Shown here: positions 22,352 to 34,007 of the stretch, piece after piece
Layout of the letters: the number at the start of each line of letters is the position of its first letter
Position numbering within the stretch: the stretch's first letter is position 1
Assembly (NCBI GenBank): GCA_037042915.1
Contig: CM073193.1
Location: 1,364,001 to 1,428,000, forward strand
DNA length: 64,000 bases
Direction: 5' to 3'
DNA from: Auricularia sp. M13
Lineage: Eukaryota; Basidiomycota; Agaricomycetes; Auriculariales; Auriculariaceae
Position numbers and translations under genes: made by a program
The notes under the pieces: model-generated
Databases searched by the model: none
The model's input: only the letters and a program-made list of their open reading frames with translations
Told to the model about the DNA's origin: nothing

Positions 22352-24479
22352 GGGCGCCGTTCAGCTGCGGTTCGGAGCCAGCGTGCGAGCAATTTACTCA
22401 ACGGATGTAAGAATTCGTGTTCCCGGGCCCCTTTCTGAACCGTTAGATGTGTGGCCGTGGCAGCCCTTGCCAGTCCGGCGCTGTGCGTCGTAGACGGAGG
22501 TCTTGCCCAATCCAAAGGAGGAACCGGGAGGCTCGGAGCGATCCGGGTGCAATCGTGCACTGCACTCGCGGCAGAATTGCGACGGATCGCACGCGCCAAG
22601 ACTTCGAGGCACCAGAATGTTCTTTGCACCTGCAAGGAACCATATGATGAAAAGTCGTAACAAAAGAGTGGATATTGGCCTACTAAGCGCTAAGTCTCTG
22701 GCTAGAGAAATTGGAGCCTTGTTCTCCTTCTGCATCGCGTCAATTATTATAGCAAAAAGAAATTACTGGAGTGCATAGACGGGCGAAGAATCCTCACTGA
22801 AGAGAATGGATGGATAGGACCGCACAGTGTGGCTATTCATGCCGGATCGCGGCGACGTCGAGTTGACCTGGAGTTCCGGGGTCACGAATGTGGGATAGCC
22901 ATGCTGTACTCGACATGGAACGTGGTTCACAAAATCGACTTCTGTTGAAGTTGAGGCTGAAACCGTGAGAACTGCGACGATTGCGCGATGCAGGCTTGCC
23001 TTCTAGAGTGATTATAGGAAGCAATGGGGGCGCACATTTCGGTATACCTCAGGTTCAGAACTCTTCTAGACGGAATTTCCGGGGCGCAAATAGACGAGTA
23101 GGAGAAAAGGCAAGATAAGCAGACTAGCCCATGGTCGAGGACGCTGGAGGGTACGGATAGTTCAGCGTTCGAATCGTTCATGTCTCCTGCCTCGAAACCG
23201 GGCGGGCAAGCCTCAGAGCATTCAAAGTAAACCGATAGCTGCCAATCTGCTCGACCGCAGTAATAATTTGAGCTCCCAAGAACAAGGCATCGGAAAGCGC
23301 AGCGCTGGGATATTATGGACCAGGGATAACGTTGGTTCGAGGGCAGCCCGGAAGCATTCAGGCATATATGCACCGCAGAGACGCCGATAAGATGGAAGAT
23401 CGGGTTGCAGATAAGAAGATGTGCAGATAGATAACTTTGTGCTAAAAAGCGTTGAGCTGGCAAGTCGGAGCAGAGTCCCTTGCAAAAGATGCCAGGATCC
23501 GGTTATCGTGCTAGCCCTTTCGCGATGCGACGAGCATCGCGAGCGGGCTATCACCACATTCCCAGACGCTCAAGAAGGAGATGGGAAAGCCAAGGCCATG
23601 CCAAGAGAACGAATAGCCGATGCCTAGCGTAGGTTAATGGCAAGCTGGCGGGTGGATGTGAACAAGGAGCAGACAACGTTCAAGGGACGCCAGGCCGCAG
23701 TTTGAGGAAACATAGGCGCTTCCGGCGTCTTAAGTAGTAAGAACGCGCAGGACGCTCTCGGAGTAACGCAAGCTAGGCGCAGGCAGCCATTGCCATTCGA
23801 ATGCAAGCGAGCACGAGTGTGTAGAATGTGACGTCCCGAGCGCATATTAGGCAAGCCAGCTCCTAGTATCACAGTTTATCGGTATAAATCCAGTATTAAA
23901 ATCCAGCATGCAGGAGTTCAGCCCAGGAATCGCGCCTGTATCCATAGCCCCGTGCGCCAGGCCATCGTAGCAGCCTGATCAAGAAGCCGGCGTATCAGAG
24001 CAATAGCCACTGGTACAGCCCATAGCGCAGGCTCGCAATAATAGCCTTCCAGGCTGTGGATGCGCAGATTCTGGCCGAGAGCGCGACGGATAAGAGGGAA
24101 AGCGGCCGAGGAACGCTTTCGAACTCAGCGCGTTTTTTGTATCCGTCTTAGTCAGCCCCCGTGACATTGGTCAGCTGACAGCTGGCCTCGAACCACGATA
24201 GCACTCCCGCGAGCAACGGACACTTAGATATATATTTCAGGTTGCTGGCAGACACGATCTGATCGTATGTGGGCTTCGTCATGCAGCTAACGCTTGCGAC
24301 GCTCGAGGCGCAACACAAAACATTTCCCAGACGCTAGCGAATAGTTGGGTAGCCGCGACTTATTAGATGGAAGGGAGGGTAGATGTGCCGAATATAAGAA
24401 TCACACTCAGGCGCTGGCATGCTCCTTTGTAGACTGGACGATGGAAGACGAAGCACAGCGATGATCAACTTGCATTCGC
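22352..24479. other. Intergenic, no gene recognised
   Basis: It holds the TSC2 promoter side and then about 2 kb without a conserved frame. The longest minus-strand frame (22927-23463) has no ATG-led, gene-like composition. No clear repeats were seen, although the right end grades into the duplicated block that starts near 24480. Confidence 0.45.
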
Positions 24480-25492
24480 GATGCAGACATATCGCATGTA
24501 AGATGACGCCTGTCTTCCTTTCGTATATGCGGTAGACGCACCAGATTCTTCCAGAGGTAACTGTATGAGCAGGACCTGCGAGATGTCAGAGCATATTCAA
24601 GTAGAGAGCTGCGGTCGGCGCGTGCGCCTAGCTGATAGACTGTGACGATCGAATTCTGCGCTATGGGGCAAGGTAACAAGAAATCGGCGGACTGGGAGCG
24701 AGGGCTCGTTTCCTGCTCGGGACGAGTTGAAGGGTCCGGATGGAATGTCGGCACCGATGGAGCGTGGTCGACGTCGACTCATGGAGTTTGCCTGCCGTTG
24801 CAGCGGGGCCAAGAATGAACTTGCAAAGATGACAGCTCAGAGTAAGGAAGAAAAGAGCTTTCGGGCACCTGAGCATAATGCCGGGATCCAGAGCAGATGA
24901 GGGGCTGGAATTTGGACGGGACCGTCGCAGCGCAGAGCAAGATGCCCTAATGTATGATATTGGAGACGATCTGCTAGCCCCATTAAAGGCTCCAAAGCCA
25001 GCTCGTTGCCTGATAACAACGGGTTGAATGACCACTGTGTCTGGGCCGATGAACGCGACGGGGTCAAGGTTGAAAATCTATTCGCCGGATCAGTCCGCTT
25101 CTTTCACCGATACCCCGAGTCGTCTCACAATGCTAGCACATTGGATTGTCTTTGGGAGACTGTAGCTGCTGGGCTTGAAAGAATACTCTCTCTTTTCAGA
25201 AATTCGTCGTCTCCCACCAGTTTTTTCGCCTTTGCTCGCTGGCTAGCGACTTCAGGCCCACTTTCGGGGCCTCCGAGGACCGACGCACAGCATCGATGGG
25301 CTCCGAATATGCAGGAATGATGGGCTGGCGTGGTACGCTCTTTCGGTAGAGCCCCGGTTGTCGCGCTGACGCCACATCGCGTCCACTGTCGCACACAACC
25401 GTATCCCCCACTCCGAGGTCTCATCACGGTCTCGTGACCTGCTAAATTGCGTCCTCTCCATCAAACCACATACACCACGCCTGGGGAACCGG

Positions 25493-25499
25493 TATAAAA
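25493..25499 (+). promoter_or_regulatory. TATA box of orphan gene A
   Basis: TATAAAA, 89 bp before the ATG at 25582. The promoter and leader are conserved with the paralogue, where the distance is 88 bp. Confidence 0.75.
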
Positions 25500-25581
25500 G
25501 CGGTGGACGCGGTGTGTCTCTTCCTCAGCCTCTCACCTCCGAGTCCAGCTCTAAACCGAACCCGTCCGTCCTTGACTGCCC

Positions 25582-26430
25582 ATGTCATCCTCGCCGCCTC
25601 GCACCCCGCCCCGTCCTCCCGCACCTCTGGTCTGTCCTGACGCCCCGCGCTGCGAGACCCCGTCCCCACGTCGCCGTGTCCCCCCGCTTTCCTTCAACGC
25701 CAACCTCGTCCCTGCCCAAAACTCTCACCTCACTACCAGCCTTGGACTGCAACTCGCTCCAATTTATCATCCGAACCCCTTTCCTGTTCACGTCCACCCG
25801 GCGCCGGTGCCAGGGCCCCGGCTCCAGAGAGCTGAAAACCCTCCTCCTCCTCCTCCTCCTCACCCTAACCCTCTTCCACCACCTCGTCCTCACCCTCACC
25901 CTCCTCTTCCTTACATCAATCCGCCCGGAGCCCCGGAGCATTTTGGGAACACTCTTCCCTTCGCCACAGGCTTCGACGCCAACCTCCAGATTGCTGCCGG
26001 CGATGGAATACAGACCTATCCTCCCAACGCCCTTGCCAGTCACGCGAACCCACCTCCCATTCAGATCCACGCAGCGCCGGTGCCAGGTCCCCACATCCAA
26101 GGAATTGCGAACCGACCTCCTGCTCACCCACGCGGAATCTTCTTTACGCCATTAACTCGGAACCCTCCCGTGCCGCACGCCTACTACACCAACATCCTCG
26201 ACATCGAGTACGTCCGGTGCCCGTTCATGATCAGTCCCACTTGCAGGTGCAACAAGGTCTTCGTCGTGGATGCCTCCCTCGGGTCCACCTTTCTCGAGCA
26301 CGTCATCCTCGCGCACAAGAGGGATGTCCTGCACCTTCGCGCTTGGGCGATACACGATTATGGGCTTTCCTTCGATGATAGCAACCGGCTGCTACAATGG
26401 CTTGTGCGTCAACACCGTAGATTGTGGTGA
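25582..26430 (+). CDS. Orphan proline-rich protein with C2H2-like C-terminal module (paralogue A)
   Basis: An intronless ORF of 282 residues that I do not recognise. Residues 1-200 are Pro/Asn/His-rich and disordered, with the repeated phrase (V/I)H(V/A)(H)PAPVPGP and a run of prolines. Residues 215-282 are a compact module: CPFMI, then Cys, then VFVVD(A/R)SLGS, then H-x4-H, then LHL-AW---GYGLS. The Cys and His residues follow C-x9-C-x16-H-x4-H, which could bind zinc like a stretched C2H2 finger. The module is far better conserved with paralogue B than the proline-rich part is, which argues that it is the functional core. There is no signal peptide or membrane segment. Role unknown; nucleic-acid or protein binding are guesses. 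Confidence 0.7.
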   Translation: MSSSPPRTPPRPPAPLVCPDAPRCETPSPRRRVPPLSFNANLVPAQNSHLTTSLGLQLAPIYHPNPFPVHVHPAPVPGPRLQRAENPPPPPPPHPNPLPPPRPHPHPPLPYINPPGAPEHFGNTLPFATGFDANLQIAAGDGIQTYPPNALASHANPPPIQIHAAPVPGPHIQGIANRPPAHPRGIFFTPLTRNPPVPHAYYTNILDIEYVRCPFMISPTCRCNKVFVVDASLGSTFLEHVILAHKRDVLHLRAWAIHDYGLSFDDSNRLLQWLVRQHRRLW

Positions 26431-28040
26431 AAGCATCCGCTCTCAAGCATCTGCTATTCATGCCCGAAGTCGTCCGTGTCGACGTCGCACTTCTATGTCT
26501 CCCCATCTTTGTCTCCCCATCTATCTCTTTCATGCACTTTCCCTCTGTATTGTCTTCTACTGACCCACCTATGAGATGCCAATATGCCTTATGCCTCAAT
26601 TTCTCTCGGTGTGACGCGTCGAGATTTATTCAATGACCGAAATATAAGCTTGCATTCAGACAGCCGAATCGCGCAGTCTGCCCTTTCCCCAGCTGCGCAT
26701 TCATCGTACAAGTACAAAATGCTAACGCGCCGTGGCGCCTGCAAGCAAGCCGAAGAGCCAGCTGCGCGATAGAAGCCCGTGAGTACAGCGTGACACGTTA
26801 TTAAACGCCGGTTAGTCCACGGGAGACCGTGAGCGCGAGTTTCCCCATATGTAGCACTGTAGAAGACGTCGCTCTGAGATCTACGAGCTAGTCTGTGGCA
26901 AATGAGAGGCGTTGGGCTTTTCGGACGTCGAGAAGACGAGCTTTTTGGTAAGTCGCGCAAACTGCAGGACAGAGACGAGAGGGGGCAGGAAAAGCACAGC
27001 GACCATCGAGCCATTCGCGATACTGAGAGCCGACGTATATGCTTAACGCGCCCTAGATTCGTCCATGAGAAGCGTTATCGGTAGGCCTAGTGTTCCTTCC
27101 GAAGATATTCATGCAGTCGACGGCGGGACGTGATAGGCTGTGACGATTGTCTTCCGTGCTCCCGGGAAAGGTGCAAAGAAATCGGCCCACTGAGAGCGCG
27201 TGCTCATATCCGGCTCGGGAAGAGGACGCGCGAGTGACAGGCAGCGGACGGAATGTCGGTACCGATGAAGCGTCGTCGACCGTGTTAAGTCTGGCTGTTG
27301 TCACAGCACGGCCAAAGATTCAACTAATTCCGATGACGAAGGATCATGAGGCCAAAGGAGAGAGAATTCGGACAGCATACAAGCAAAATCCCGGGTTCCA
27401 GAGCATATCCGAGCGGGGTGGGTCCGGAGTTCAGATACTGGCAGTCGCAGCACAGAGCAAAGTGCCGTTATGTATGGCATTCCAGATGATATAGTAACCC
27501 CATAACGAGCTCTCGAGCAGGTTGAGCGCTGGATAATAGCGTCTTGAACGGCCACTTGTGCCTGGACCGACGAAGCGAAGAGCTGGGATAAAGTTGAAAA
27601 TCTATTCGCCGGATCAGTCCGTCCGCTCCTTTCACCGATACCGTTTCCTCCGAGTCGTCTCACATTGACAATACTAGCTCATTACATTGTTCTTTGAGAG
27701 ACTGGAGCTGCTGAGCTTGAACCGAAGGCACTCTCTTTTTCGAACGTCGTCGTCTCCCACCCGCATTCCCGCCTTTACACGCTGGCCAGTGACTTCGCCC
27801 TCACCCTCGGGGTTTCCGAGGACCTACGCACAGCTTCGATGGGCTCCTAATATGAAGGGCTGATGGCCTGGCGTGGTACTCTTTGTCCCTGCCAATCGTA
27901 GGGCCCCGGTTGTCGCGCTGACGCCACATTGCGTCCACCGTCGCACACAACCGTATCCCCCACTCCCGGGCAACGCGCGGTCTCATCACAGTCCCGTGAC
28001 CTGCTTAATTGCCGGGCGCTCCATCCCACCACGGCCGCGG
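26431..28040. other. 3' flank of paralogue A and upstream flank of paralogue B
   Basis: No conserved gene. From about 27030 the sequence is the diverged copy of the upstream flank of paralogue A. The stretch 26640-27030 is unique as far as I can see. Confidence 0.5.
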
Positions 28041-28047
28041 TATAAAA
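28041..28047 (+). promoter_or_regulatory. TATA box of orphan gene B
   Basis: TATAAAA, 88 bp before the ATG at 28129, in a leader that matches that of paralogue A. Confidence 0.75.
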
Positions 28048-28128
28048 GGCGCGGACGCGGTACGTCTCTCCGTCAGCCTCTCACCTCCGAGTCCAGCTCT
28101 GAACCTCACTCATCCGCCCTCGTCTACT

Positions 28129-28824
28129 ATGTCCTCCCCAGTCGGTACTCCTGTCCCTCTGGACTGCCTTGACGCGTCTCCATCCCCGTCCCCACCCGCA
28201 CGCGTCGCCGATACTCCCACCATCGAGACACAGCTCAACGCGAACGCAAACCCCGCCCCTGCCCGGAATCCCGACGTCACTACCGGCCAGGAAATTCAAC
28301 TCCCCCCTCCCACCGCCGTTGATCACGCGAACCCCCCTCCCGTTCACGTTCACCCGGTGCCTCAAATCCCGGCTGCGAACCCACCACCTCCTCCTCCCCA
28401 AAATCCCCAGGTCGCGATTGCCCAGCCTCTTCCACTCGCTCCTCCCACCGTCAATCATCATGCCCATCCTCCTCCCGCTCACACCCACACCCACGCGGCA
28501 CCTGCGCCAGCGCCCCAGCTCCCAGGACCCCAGGATCCAACTCCCCGTGCTAACTCACAGGGAATTTACACGCCCAACTTGGACCCTCGCCTTAACGTCC
28601 AGTGCCCATTCATGATCGATAACATCGGCATTCGACGGTGCCCGCATGTATTCGTCGTGGACCGCTCCCTCGGGTCCCTCTTCGTGCAACACGTCGCCCA
28701 CAGGCACGGGCATCATTTCATCCACCTCCCGGCCTGGTGGACCCACGGTTATGGTCTTTCCCTCTCCGGTCGCGACGTACTGCGCCGATGGAACTTCTTC
28801 CAGCTCTATGGACGGGACTACTGA
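28129..28824 (+). CDS. Orphan proline-rich protein with C2H2-like C-terminal module (paralogue B)
   Basis: An intronless ORF of 231 residues, a diverged tandem paralogue of 25582-26430. The start is the ATG at 28129, which matches the start and leader of paralogue A; the frame is open further upstream but would run into the TATA box. The N-terminal 160 residues are Pro/Ala/His-rich, with AHTHTHAAP-type stretches. The C-terminal module reads CPFMI, Cys, VFVVDRSLGSLF, then H-x4-H, then HLPAWW-HGYGLSL, with spacing C-x11-C-x16-H-x4-H. Between A and B the proline-rich part has changed freely in length while the module has not. Function unknown. Confidence 0.7.
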   Translation: MSSPVGTPVPLDCLDASPSPSPPARVADTPTIETQLNANANPAPARNPDVTTGQEIQLPPPTAVDHANPPPVHVHPVPQIPAANPPPPPPQNPQVAIAQPLPLAPPTVNHHAHPPPAHTHTHAAPAPAPQLPGPQDPTPRANSQGIYTPNLDPRLNVQCPFMIDNIGIRRCPHVFVVDRSLGSLFVQHVAHRHGHHFIHLPAWWTHGYGLSLSGRDVLRRWNFFQLYGRDY

Positions 28825-29640
28825 GTGCGCCCGCTCGTAGAATCTGCTGATTCATTGCGAGCATCCCATTTGAACTTGTCTGTGCCCTCCTACTATGTTT
28901 TCCCATGCCTTCCTCTATTCTCTTCGATATACTTTCCATCCCACCTGTCTGCACCAGTTCATGTACTTGCCCTGTGTTCTCTTTCATGTACTTTTCATCT
29001 GTACCGTCTTCTAACGACCCGACCGACGAATGATCAGTATGCGTTATGACCTTATTTGTCTCTGTGTGACGCGTCGAAACTTGTGCAACGACCTCGATTC
29101 GCCTCAGGAGCGACACACAGACTTTTGACCTGTCATTTCCCGAGACCGCGCCGCACGGCTCTCTCACCCGCGCTGTTCATCTACCTCCATCCTCCTCAGC
29201 GTTGGTACAATTCATATTCTCTGATTGCAGTTGCATTTCGCGCACAACATCGCGGAGAGTACCGAAGGTCACGTGCAGGACTTGATGGAATTGTGGCAAC
29301 AAAGCCTGGTCGCGACTGACAAGCCAAACAAACAAGGCTGCTTGACGGGCCAGTCCGTGCGATAGGAGTCATCCGTAATTAATGAATACAAAAAGCCCAC
29401 ACGACGCGGCTTCGACGTTGTTCGGGATACCGGGCCGGGCGTGGTGCAGGACTGACCTGGCGTGGTGCGACGGGCATGCACCGCAACCTCCGCATGACAA
29501 CGTGCACGCCGCACCACGCCAGGGCAATCAGGGTTGTTCCCAGTCCCGATCGCAAACGCTGGGCACGGAGCCACGTGTGGTTGACGGGTGACACCGGCAA
29601 AAGAACAATGAACTTGCCAAAAGAAGCGCGGCCGGCAGCG
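28825..29640. other. Intergenic between orphan genes B and C
   Basis: The left part is the duplicated 3' flank (to about 29090). The remainder, including the Cys/His-coding-looking frames near 29380-29600, gave no conserved protein. A TATA box closes the region. Confidence 0.45.
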
Positions 29641-29648
29641 TATATAAG
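29641..29648 (+). promoter_or_regulatory. TATA box of orphan gene C
   Basis: TATATAAG, 79 bp before the ATG at 29720, an arrangement close to that of orphan genes A and B. Confidence 0.65.
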
Positions 29649-29719
29649 GGCGCGCAGTTTGACCGCCTGGGCGCCCCCACCAATCTCCCCAAGTTCCTTG
29701 TTCGACGTCTGCTAGTGCC

Positions 29720-30301
29720 ATGGCCCGCCCTTCGCCCTCGCTCGGCCAGTGGGACGAGACGACGAACTGGCAGAACCTCACGCCCGTCTGGCTGCCCATG
29801 CCGCTGGACCTCGCCTTCGCGCGCCGGCGCTCCAGCGCGGCTACTGCTGCGGACCCTTCATGTCTGCAGCATCAAAAAGAGCGTGACGATAACGCGCTCT
29901 GCGTCGGCGAGCGCAGGGAGTCGCTCTCCTACTGTTTCGGCGACCAGGAGGCCCTGGTCACGTGGAACACCGCCGCACTCGGCCTCTGCGTAGAGGCCAC
30001 GTCGGAAGCCGATCTTGAGCTGGACCTGGACGACGCGCCGCGCCCCGCACTGCCCTGCTGCTACACGTGCAACTTCGCGCTTAAGCGCTCGGGCGCGCCC
30101 TGCGGCCAGCGCTTCGCCCATATTCTCGAGTTCCTTAACCACCTGCGCTTCCGACACTGGGCTACGCACTGGAAGATGTCCGACGCCGAGCTGGTGCGCG
30201 GAGGGCTGCCGCTCGAGTACTGCAACGAGCTGCGCAGGATGATTGACGTCACTCTGGGACGCTTTCCGGCCGAATTCGAACTGCCCAACGACTCGCAATA
30301 G
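29720..30301 (+). CDS. Orphan protein with C2H2-like module (possible family member C)
   Basis: An intronless ORF of 193 residues that I do not recognise. It begins with a Pro/Trp-containing segment (WQNLTPVWLPMPLDL), followed by an acidic stretch (ELDLDDAP), then CCYTC, CNFALKRSGAPCGQRF and HLRFRH. These place Cys and His as C-x10-C-x12-H-x4-H, close to the spacing in orphan genes A and B, and the module is again near the C-terminus with a short helical tail. Overall identity to A and B is too low to prove common descent by eye. The shared intronless structure, the TATA box at a similar distance and the adjacency support it. The two Cys at CCYTC could be alternative ligands. Function unknown. 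Confidence 0.6.
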   Translation: MARPSPSLGQWDETTNWQNLTPVWLPMPLDLAFARRRSSAATAADPSCLQHQKERDDNALCVGERRESLSYCFGDQEALVTWNTAALGLCVEATSEADLELDLDDAPRPALPCCYTCNFALKRSGAPCGQRFAHILEFLNHLRFRHWATHWKMSDAELVRGGLPLEYCNELRRMIDVTLGRFPAEFELPNDSQ

Positions 30302-31105
30302 CATTGATGGATACCATGACCCTACTGTATAGTATTTCTGACTTGGGATGATTTGTAGACACTGTAGCTGTACTTCGGAGAACCTCACCCCGCATTGTGT
30401 TTGTTAGTAATTTATTAATACGACTGCGATCCTGGAATGGTGTCGGGTCATAATACTGCAGCCCATCGTATGACGCTTCCTATTTCAGCGCTTCTACTGC
30501 TCTGATATATGAGTTCGAGCATCGCTGAATTCTTGTTGATATCCCAAACGATGTCCGTGCAGTTAAATTGCGCATTCCGTGACGCCTGCTCAGCTTCTGA
30601 CAGCCGCCAGCAACTCAAATGCACCTATTACAAGCGTTTGTCTTTATTCTTCAGGGACAGACAACCTTTTGACTTGGACACACGAAGACAAGCCCAGACT
30701 TCGGCATTGCATGAGCACACAGCGATCTGTACAAGCAGATCAGATTACTGATCGGGTTAGGATGGTGTGCAGGAACAACGAATACGCGTTGTTGTTCCAA
30801 AACAGCTCGCAACTGTGAGCCTCCCATCCTCTTATCTGACGCAGCTACTTTTCAGACGGTTGAACCTGCGAGATAAAACCGTCGCACAGTCGTCTCTTCG
30901 TCTTTTTTTTCGCATTTTGCCAGGGTCAAAAAAGATGCCGCGACCTTCGGCAGTTGGTGCCTTTCGGCTTGATTGCCGATGCGGAGGCGACTCTAATTGA
31001 CGGCGACGGGATTTCCCGCGTCTCTTCCTTCGCCCTCCCAAACCTGACCACTGCAGCCCGGCACCCGACTTAGCAGCCCTCCCTCCTTGCTCGCGGGATA
31101 CATAG
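30302..31105. other. Intergenic, nothing recognised
   Basis: AT-richer spacer between orphan gene C and an F-box gene. It presumably holds a 3' UTR and a promoter. No frame, repeat or RNA gene was recognised. Confidence 0.5.
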
Positions 31106-32324
31106 ATGGTCCCGCAACTGCCCGCGGAGCTCTGGGCGCGGATATTCGTGCACGTGCCCGCGTACCACGACCTGCGCACGTGCCTGCTGCTGAACAGCGC
31201 GATCGGTGCGGAGGCGGAGCGCGCGCTCTACACCGAGTTCACGTTCACGCACATCGTCCCGCTTCTCCGCCTGAGACTCGCCTTGAAGCGCTCGCCCGCG
31301 TCGCGACGCGAGCGGCGGCTGCGCGCGGTGCGCTTGCTGTTCGTGCGGCTGAAGAACATCGGGCTCGGGTACTCGTACTTCCCCAGCTCGTACGGCTCCC
31401 TCCAGTTCCTCTTCCGCAAAGCGATGCTCAGAGAAATTGCGCGCTTCGTTGCGGCATGTCCTGGCTTGGTGCACTTGGAATTGCAGCTGCCCATGCTGCC
31501 TGGCGCGAGGGAGCCGTTCGACGTTGGGACGCTGCTACATACACCTTTTCAACTGTTGTCTCTCAATTGCACACTGCCCTTGACGCCAGATCTGGTCTCC
31601 TTGCTGGCACGGCAAGCGCCCACGCTGCGGCATGTCATCCTCCTCCCGCCAACCGCCGCATCCGAGGACGAGCTCGCCGCCGCCGCACAGTCTCTCCCGA
31701 CATTCCCGCACTTACGACAATACGACACCTACGACGAGCTGTGTTGCCTCTTGCCCGGCGTGCAACTTCTCCGCGTGCAATCACGCAGCTTCAGAACGAG
31801 CCTCGAAAGCCTGTGCCGCACGCTGCAGCGCATCGCGGCGACCCCACTCCCGCACTCGCTTCAAGTCCTCCGCGTCGACGCCATGTGCTCGCCGCTGAGC
31901 GTCATGGCCGTCGCCATGACGCTGCCCGCGCTCAAGGGGCTCAGCATCGACTTTGACGACGTGCCGCCTGTACGTCCCTCTCCTCCCTCCCCTCACATAC
32001 GCACCCTGCTTGCGAAAACTCCTATCTTTATGCTCCGATAGTGACGCAGATGAGTGATTCCTTCTCCATCCCTTTTCGCAGTCGCATCTCCCGCCGCCGT
32101 TCGCGCACGAAGACTGGGCGCGCGCGTTCGCGCCCTTCACGCGGCTCGTCACCTTCCGCCTGCGCGCGACGGGCCGCCAGCGCTGGCGCGCGGAGGACAA
32201 GCGCGCGGCGCTGGAGAAGTGGCATGCGGCGTGCCCGACCCTCAAGCATGTGTCGTTTCCCGGCGAGCAGGGGCACTGGATTCGTAGCTCGAGGACGGGA
32301 AAGTGGACCGCGCCGGCTCACTGA
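31106..32324 (+). CDS. F-box protein
   Basis: Two exons, 31106-31969 and 32082-32324, join in frame to 368 residues across a 112-bp intron. The N-terminus is a short F-box (VPQLPAELWARIFVHVP, then LRTCLLLNSAIG). The rest is a series of Leu-rich segments such as LVHLELQLPML, LRHVILLP and LQVLRVDAM, typical of the diverged leucine-rich-repeat F-box proteins that are numerous in agaricomycetes. The family links substrates to Skp1-Cullin1 ubiquitin ligases. The substrate cannot be predicted. The second exon ends in a basic, Trp-containing tail. Confidence 0.75.
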
Positions 32325-33768
32325 GCGTGACGGGGGTCGACCTCGGGTTTCCGACTCGGTGACCGTGGTCGATGCCGGCGTTCTGACGGTGGTCGACGTC
32401 GGCTTTCTGGCGGTGGTTCATGATTTGGTCTGCTTTCATAGAGGAGGAGGAGGAGAGGGGGGAGGGCGGGGGGAAATTGCGGATGTACATAGACTCTACA
32501 GTCTGCGGATTAGATACAGTGACCTGTAACCTGTGTCATGGATCGTTCAGTGCCTTCAGGAACGCGCGCACTGACACGGCGGACTTCCGGTCCTGTTTGT
32601 GCAGTCATAATGCTGGGGATTGCCTTTGAGGCGCCTCTGCTGCCATGTGAGAATCCGCAGCCGGCGCTGTGAGGGTGATGAGCGCGAGACGAAGTTGGCG
32701 CACAATATCGGAGATGGGCAAAGTATTTGGGGATGTCTGACTAGAGTCTGTGAGGAGACGCGGCTACTACCCTTGGCCCGAAATGTACCGTAACGGGATG
32801 TACTGTAACTTAGTGAGGCGATGAACCCGTCATGCGCGTCGATGGACCTTATTTATGTAGACTATTCGCGCGCGCTGAGAACCCAGCTCACTTTGAATTG
32901 AGGCTGGAAGATCGGTGCGATATGCTGGAGGAGGGTCCGCTGTTGCAGCGATGTTGCGGGTTCGCAAGACTGGCATCAGGAAGTAGGGGAAATTTCGATG
33001 GCTCCTCGGCATGAAACCCCGCTCCAAGCGCGAGAAGAAGGAACTGCAACCCAAGAGGATCATTTACAGTCGAGTGAGGCCTGGAAGACGATGCGTAAGC
33101 TGTGATTGCATCGCGGTACTCCTCCGCTGGTTCACTGGGGTGCCGCAGTGCATGATTTCTCATGGGCTCTCTAACTTTAATAGATACGCTTAAAATGACT
33201 CTGTGGCATGACAGTATAGTATCGGCGATGGACTGTCATGTTCCCGTGGCAAACTCAGTGGCAACTCGCGCTGTACGGGATCCGGGAACGGCATGCTCCT
33301 CTCAGAGTCAACTACTGAGATTTTACCGTGTGTGGGAGTTGTGTACGGTGCGGCCCCTTAGCTGAACTGAGACTGCCGCCAGTGGTGAGTATGGCGGAAT
33401 GCGCCATGTGGAGCGTCACTGGCAGTATTACCGTGACGGGACGGGGAACATCTTCTAGACTAAGAAGTGAGATGAAACGCCGAAGTGCTCGTCTTCTGAC
33501 TCCCGAGTCTGTTAAGTGCGCAGCACGACTGCTAGTGAGTCAAGCGAGTTGGCCATGTATGAAGCACGCTGTTGACTGGCAATTTCTTCGGAACAGGCAA
33601 CTTCTTACCATATATAGCTGTCCCAGGCCGTTATGCTGCAGCATCATGCCGGGAACTGAGAGTTTCAGACCCCTCTGGCGACTCAGATGACGGAGGCGAG
33701 CCACCGACGGCTGCGACACACCTTCGAGATGACTCGCCGTTCTCACGTCCAGTCTCCTCAAATTCCGG
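32325..33768. other. Intergenic, nothing recognised
   Basis: About 1.4 kb without a conserved frame. There is a purine-rich tract near 32438-32480. The right edge is the TATA promoter of the P1 gene. Confidence 0.5.
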
Positions 33769-33776
33769 TATATAAG
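33769..33776 (+). promoter_or_regulatory. TATA box, probably of the ribosomal P1 gene
   Basis: TATATAAG, followed by an open frame from 33781 that I interpret as 5' UTR. The P1 start codon is at 34008, so the leader would be about 200 bases. Confidence 0.4.
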
Positions 33777-34007
33777 CGCCATGGAGTCCTCCCGGCATGT
33801 TTCACCCACCATTCATTGTGACGCACCTCCTCCTCGACTGGACGCAGCCCCAGTTGAAGAACTCGACAGCAACTGCAAAGCGCCGGAAGCAACCCGGGTC
33901 GAAGCTCAGCCAGAAAGTTCCGGTCCAAACCTTAATCCGCGTCCACGCTCATCACCACCCACCGTTTACGGCCCGCCCCGTTCTTCCCCTCTCCCCACAT
34001 CTTTCCA

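Larger units (their letters stand above)
24480..26640 (+). repeat. Left unit of a diverged 2.5-kb tandem duplication
   Basis: This block matches 27030-29090 in order, about 2.5 kb apart. Shared parts include the CTGTGACGAT block (24640 and 27139), GAAAATCTATTCGCCGGATC (25071 and 27595), the promoter with TATAAAA and CTCACCTCCGAGTCCAGCTC, the coding region, and the 3' flank with GTGTGACGCGTCGA. Identity is patchy outside these blocks, so the event is old. The left border is approximate. Confidence 0.8.
27030..29090 (+). repeat. Right unit of the diverged 2.5-kb tandem duplication
   Basis: Counterpart of 24480-26640. Matching blocks keep their order and orientation, including the 3' flank that ends after GTGTGACGCGTCGA (29067 against 26611). 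The duplication therefore carried promoter, gene and terminator together. Confidence 0.8.

Noticed and set aside
22927-23463. 178-codon minus-strand frame
   Set aside because: Starts at a non-ATG codon, no motif, no splice or promoter support, composition not gene-like.
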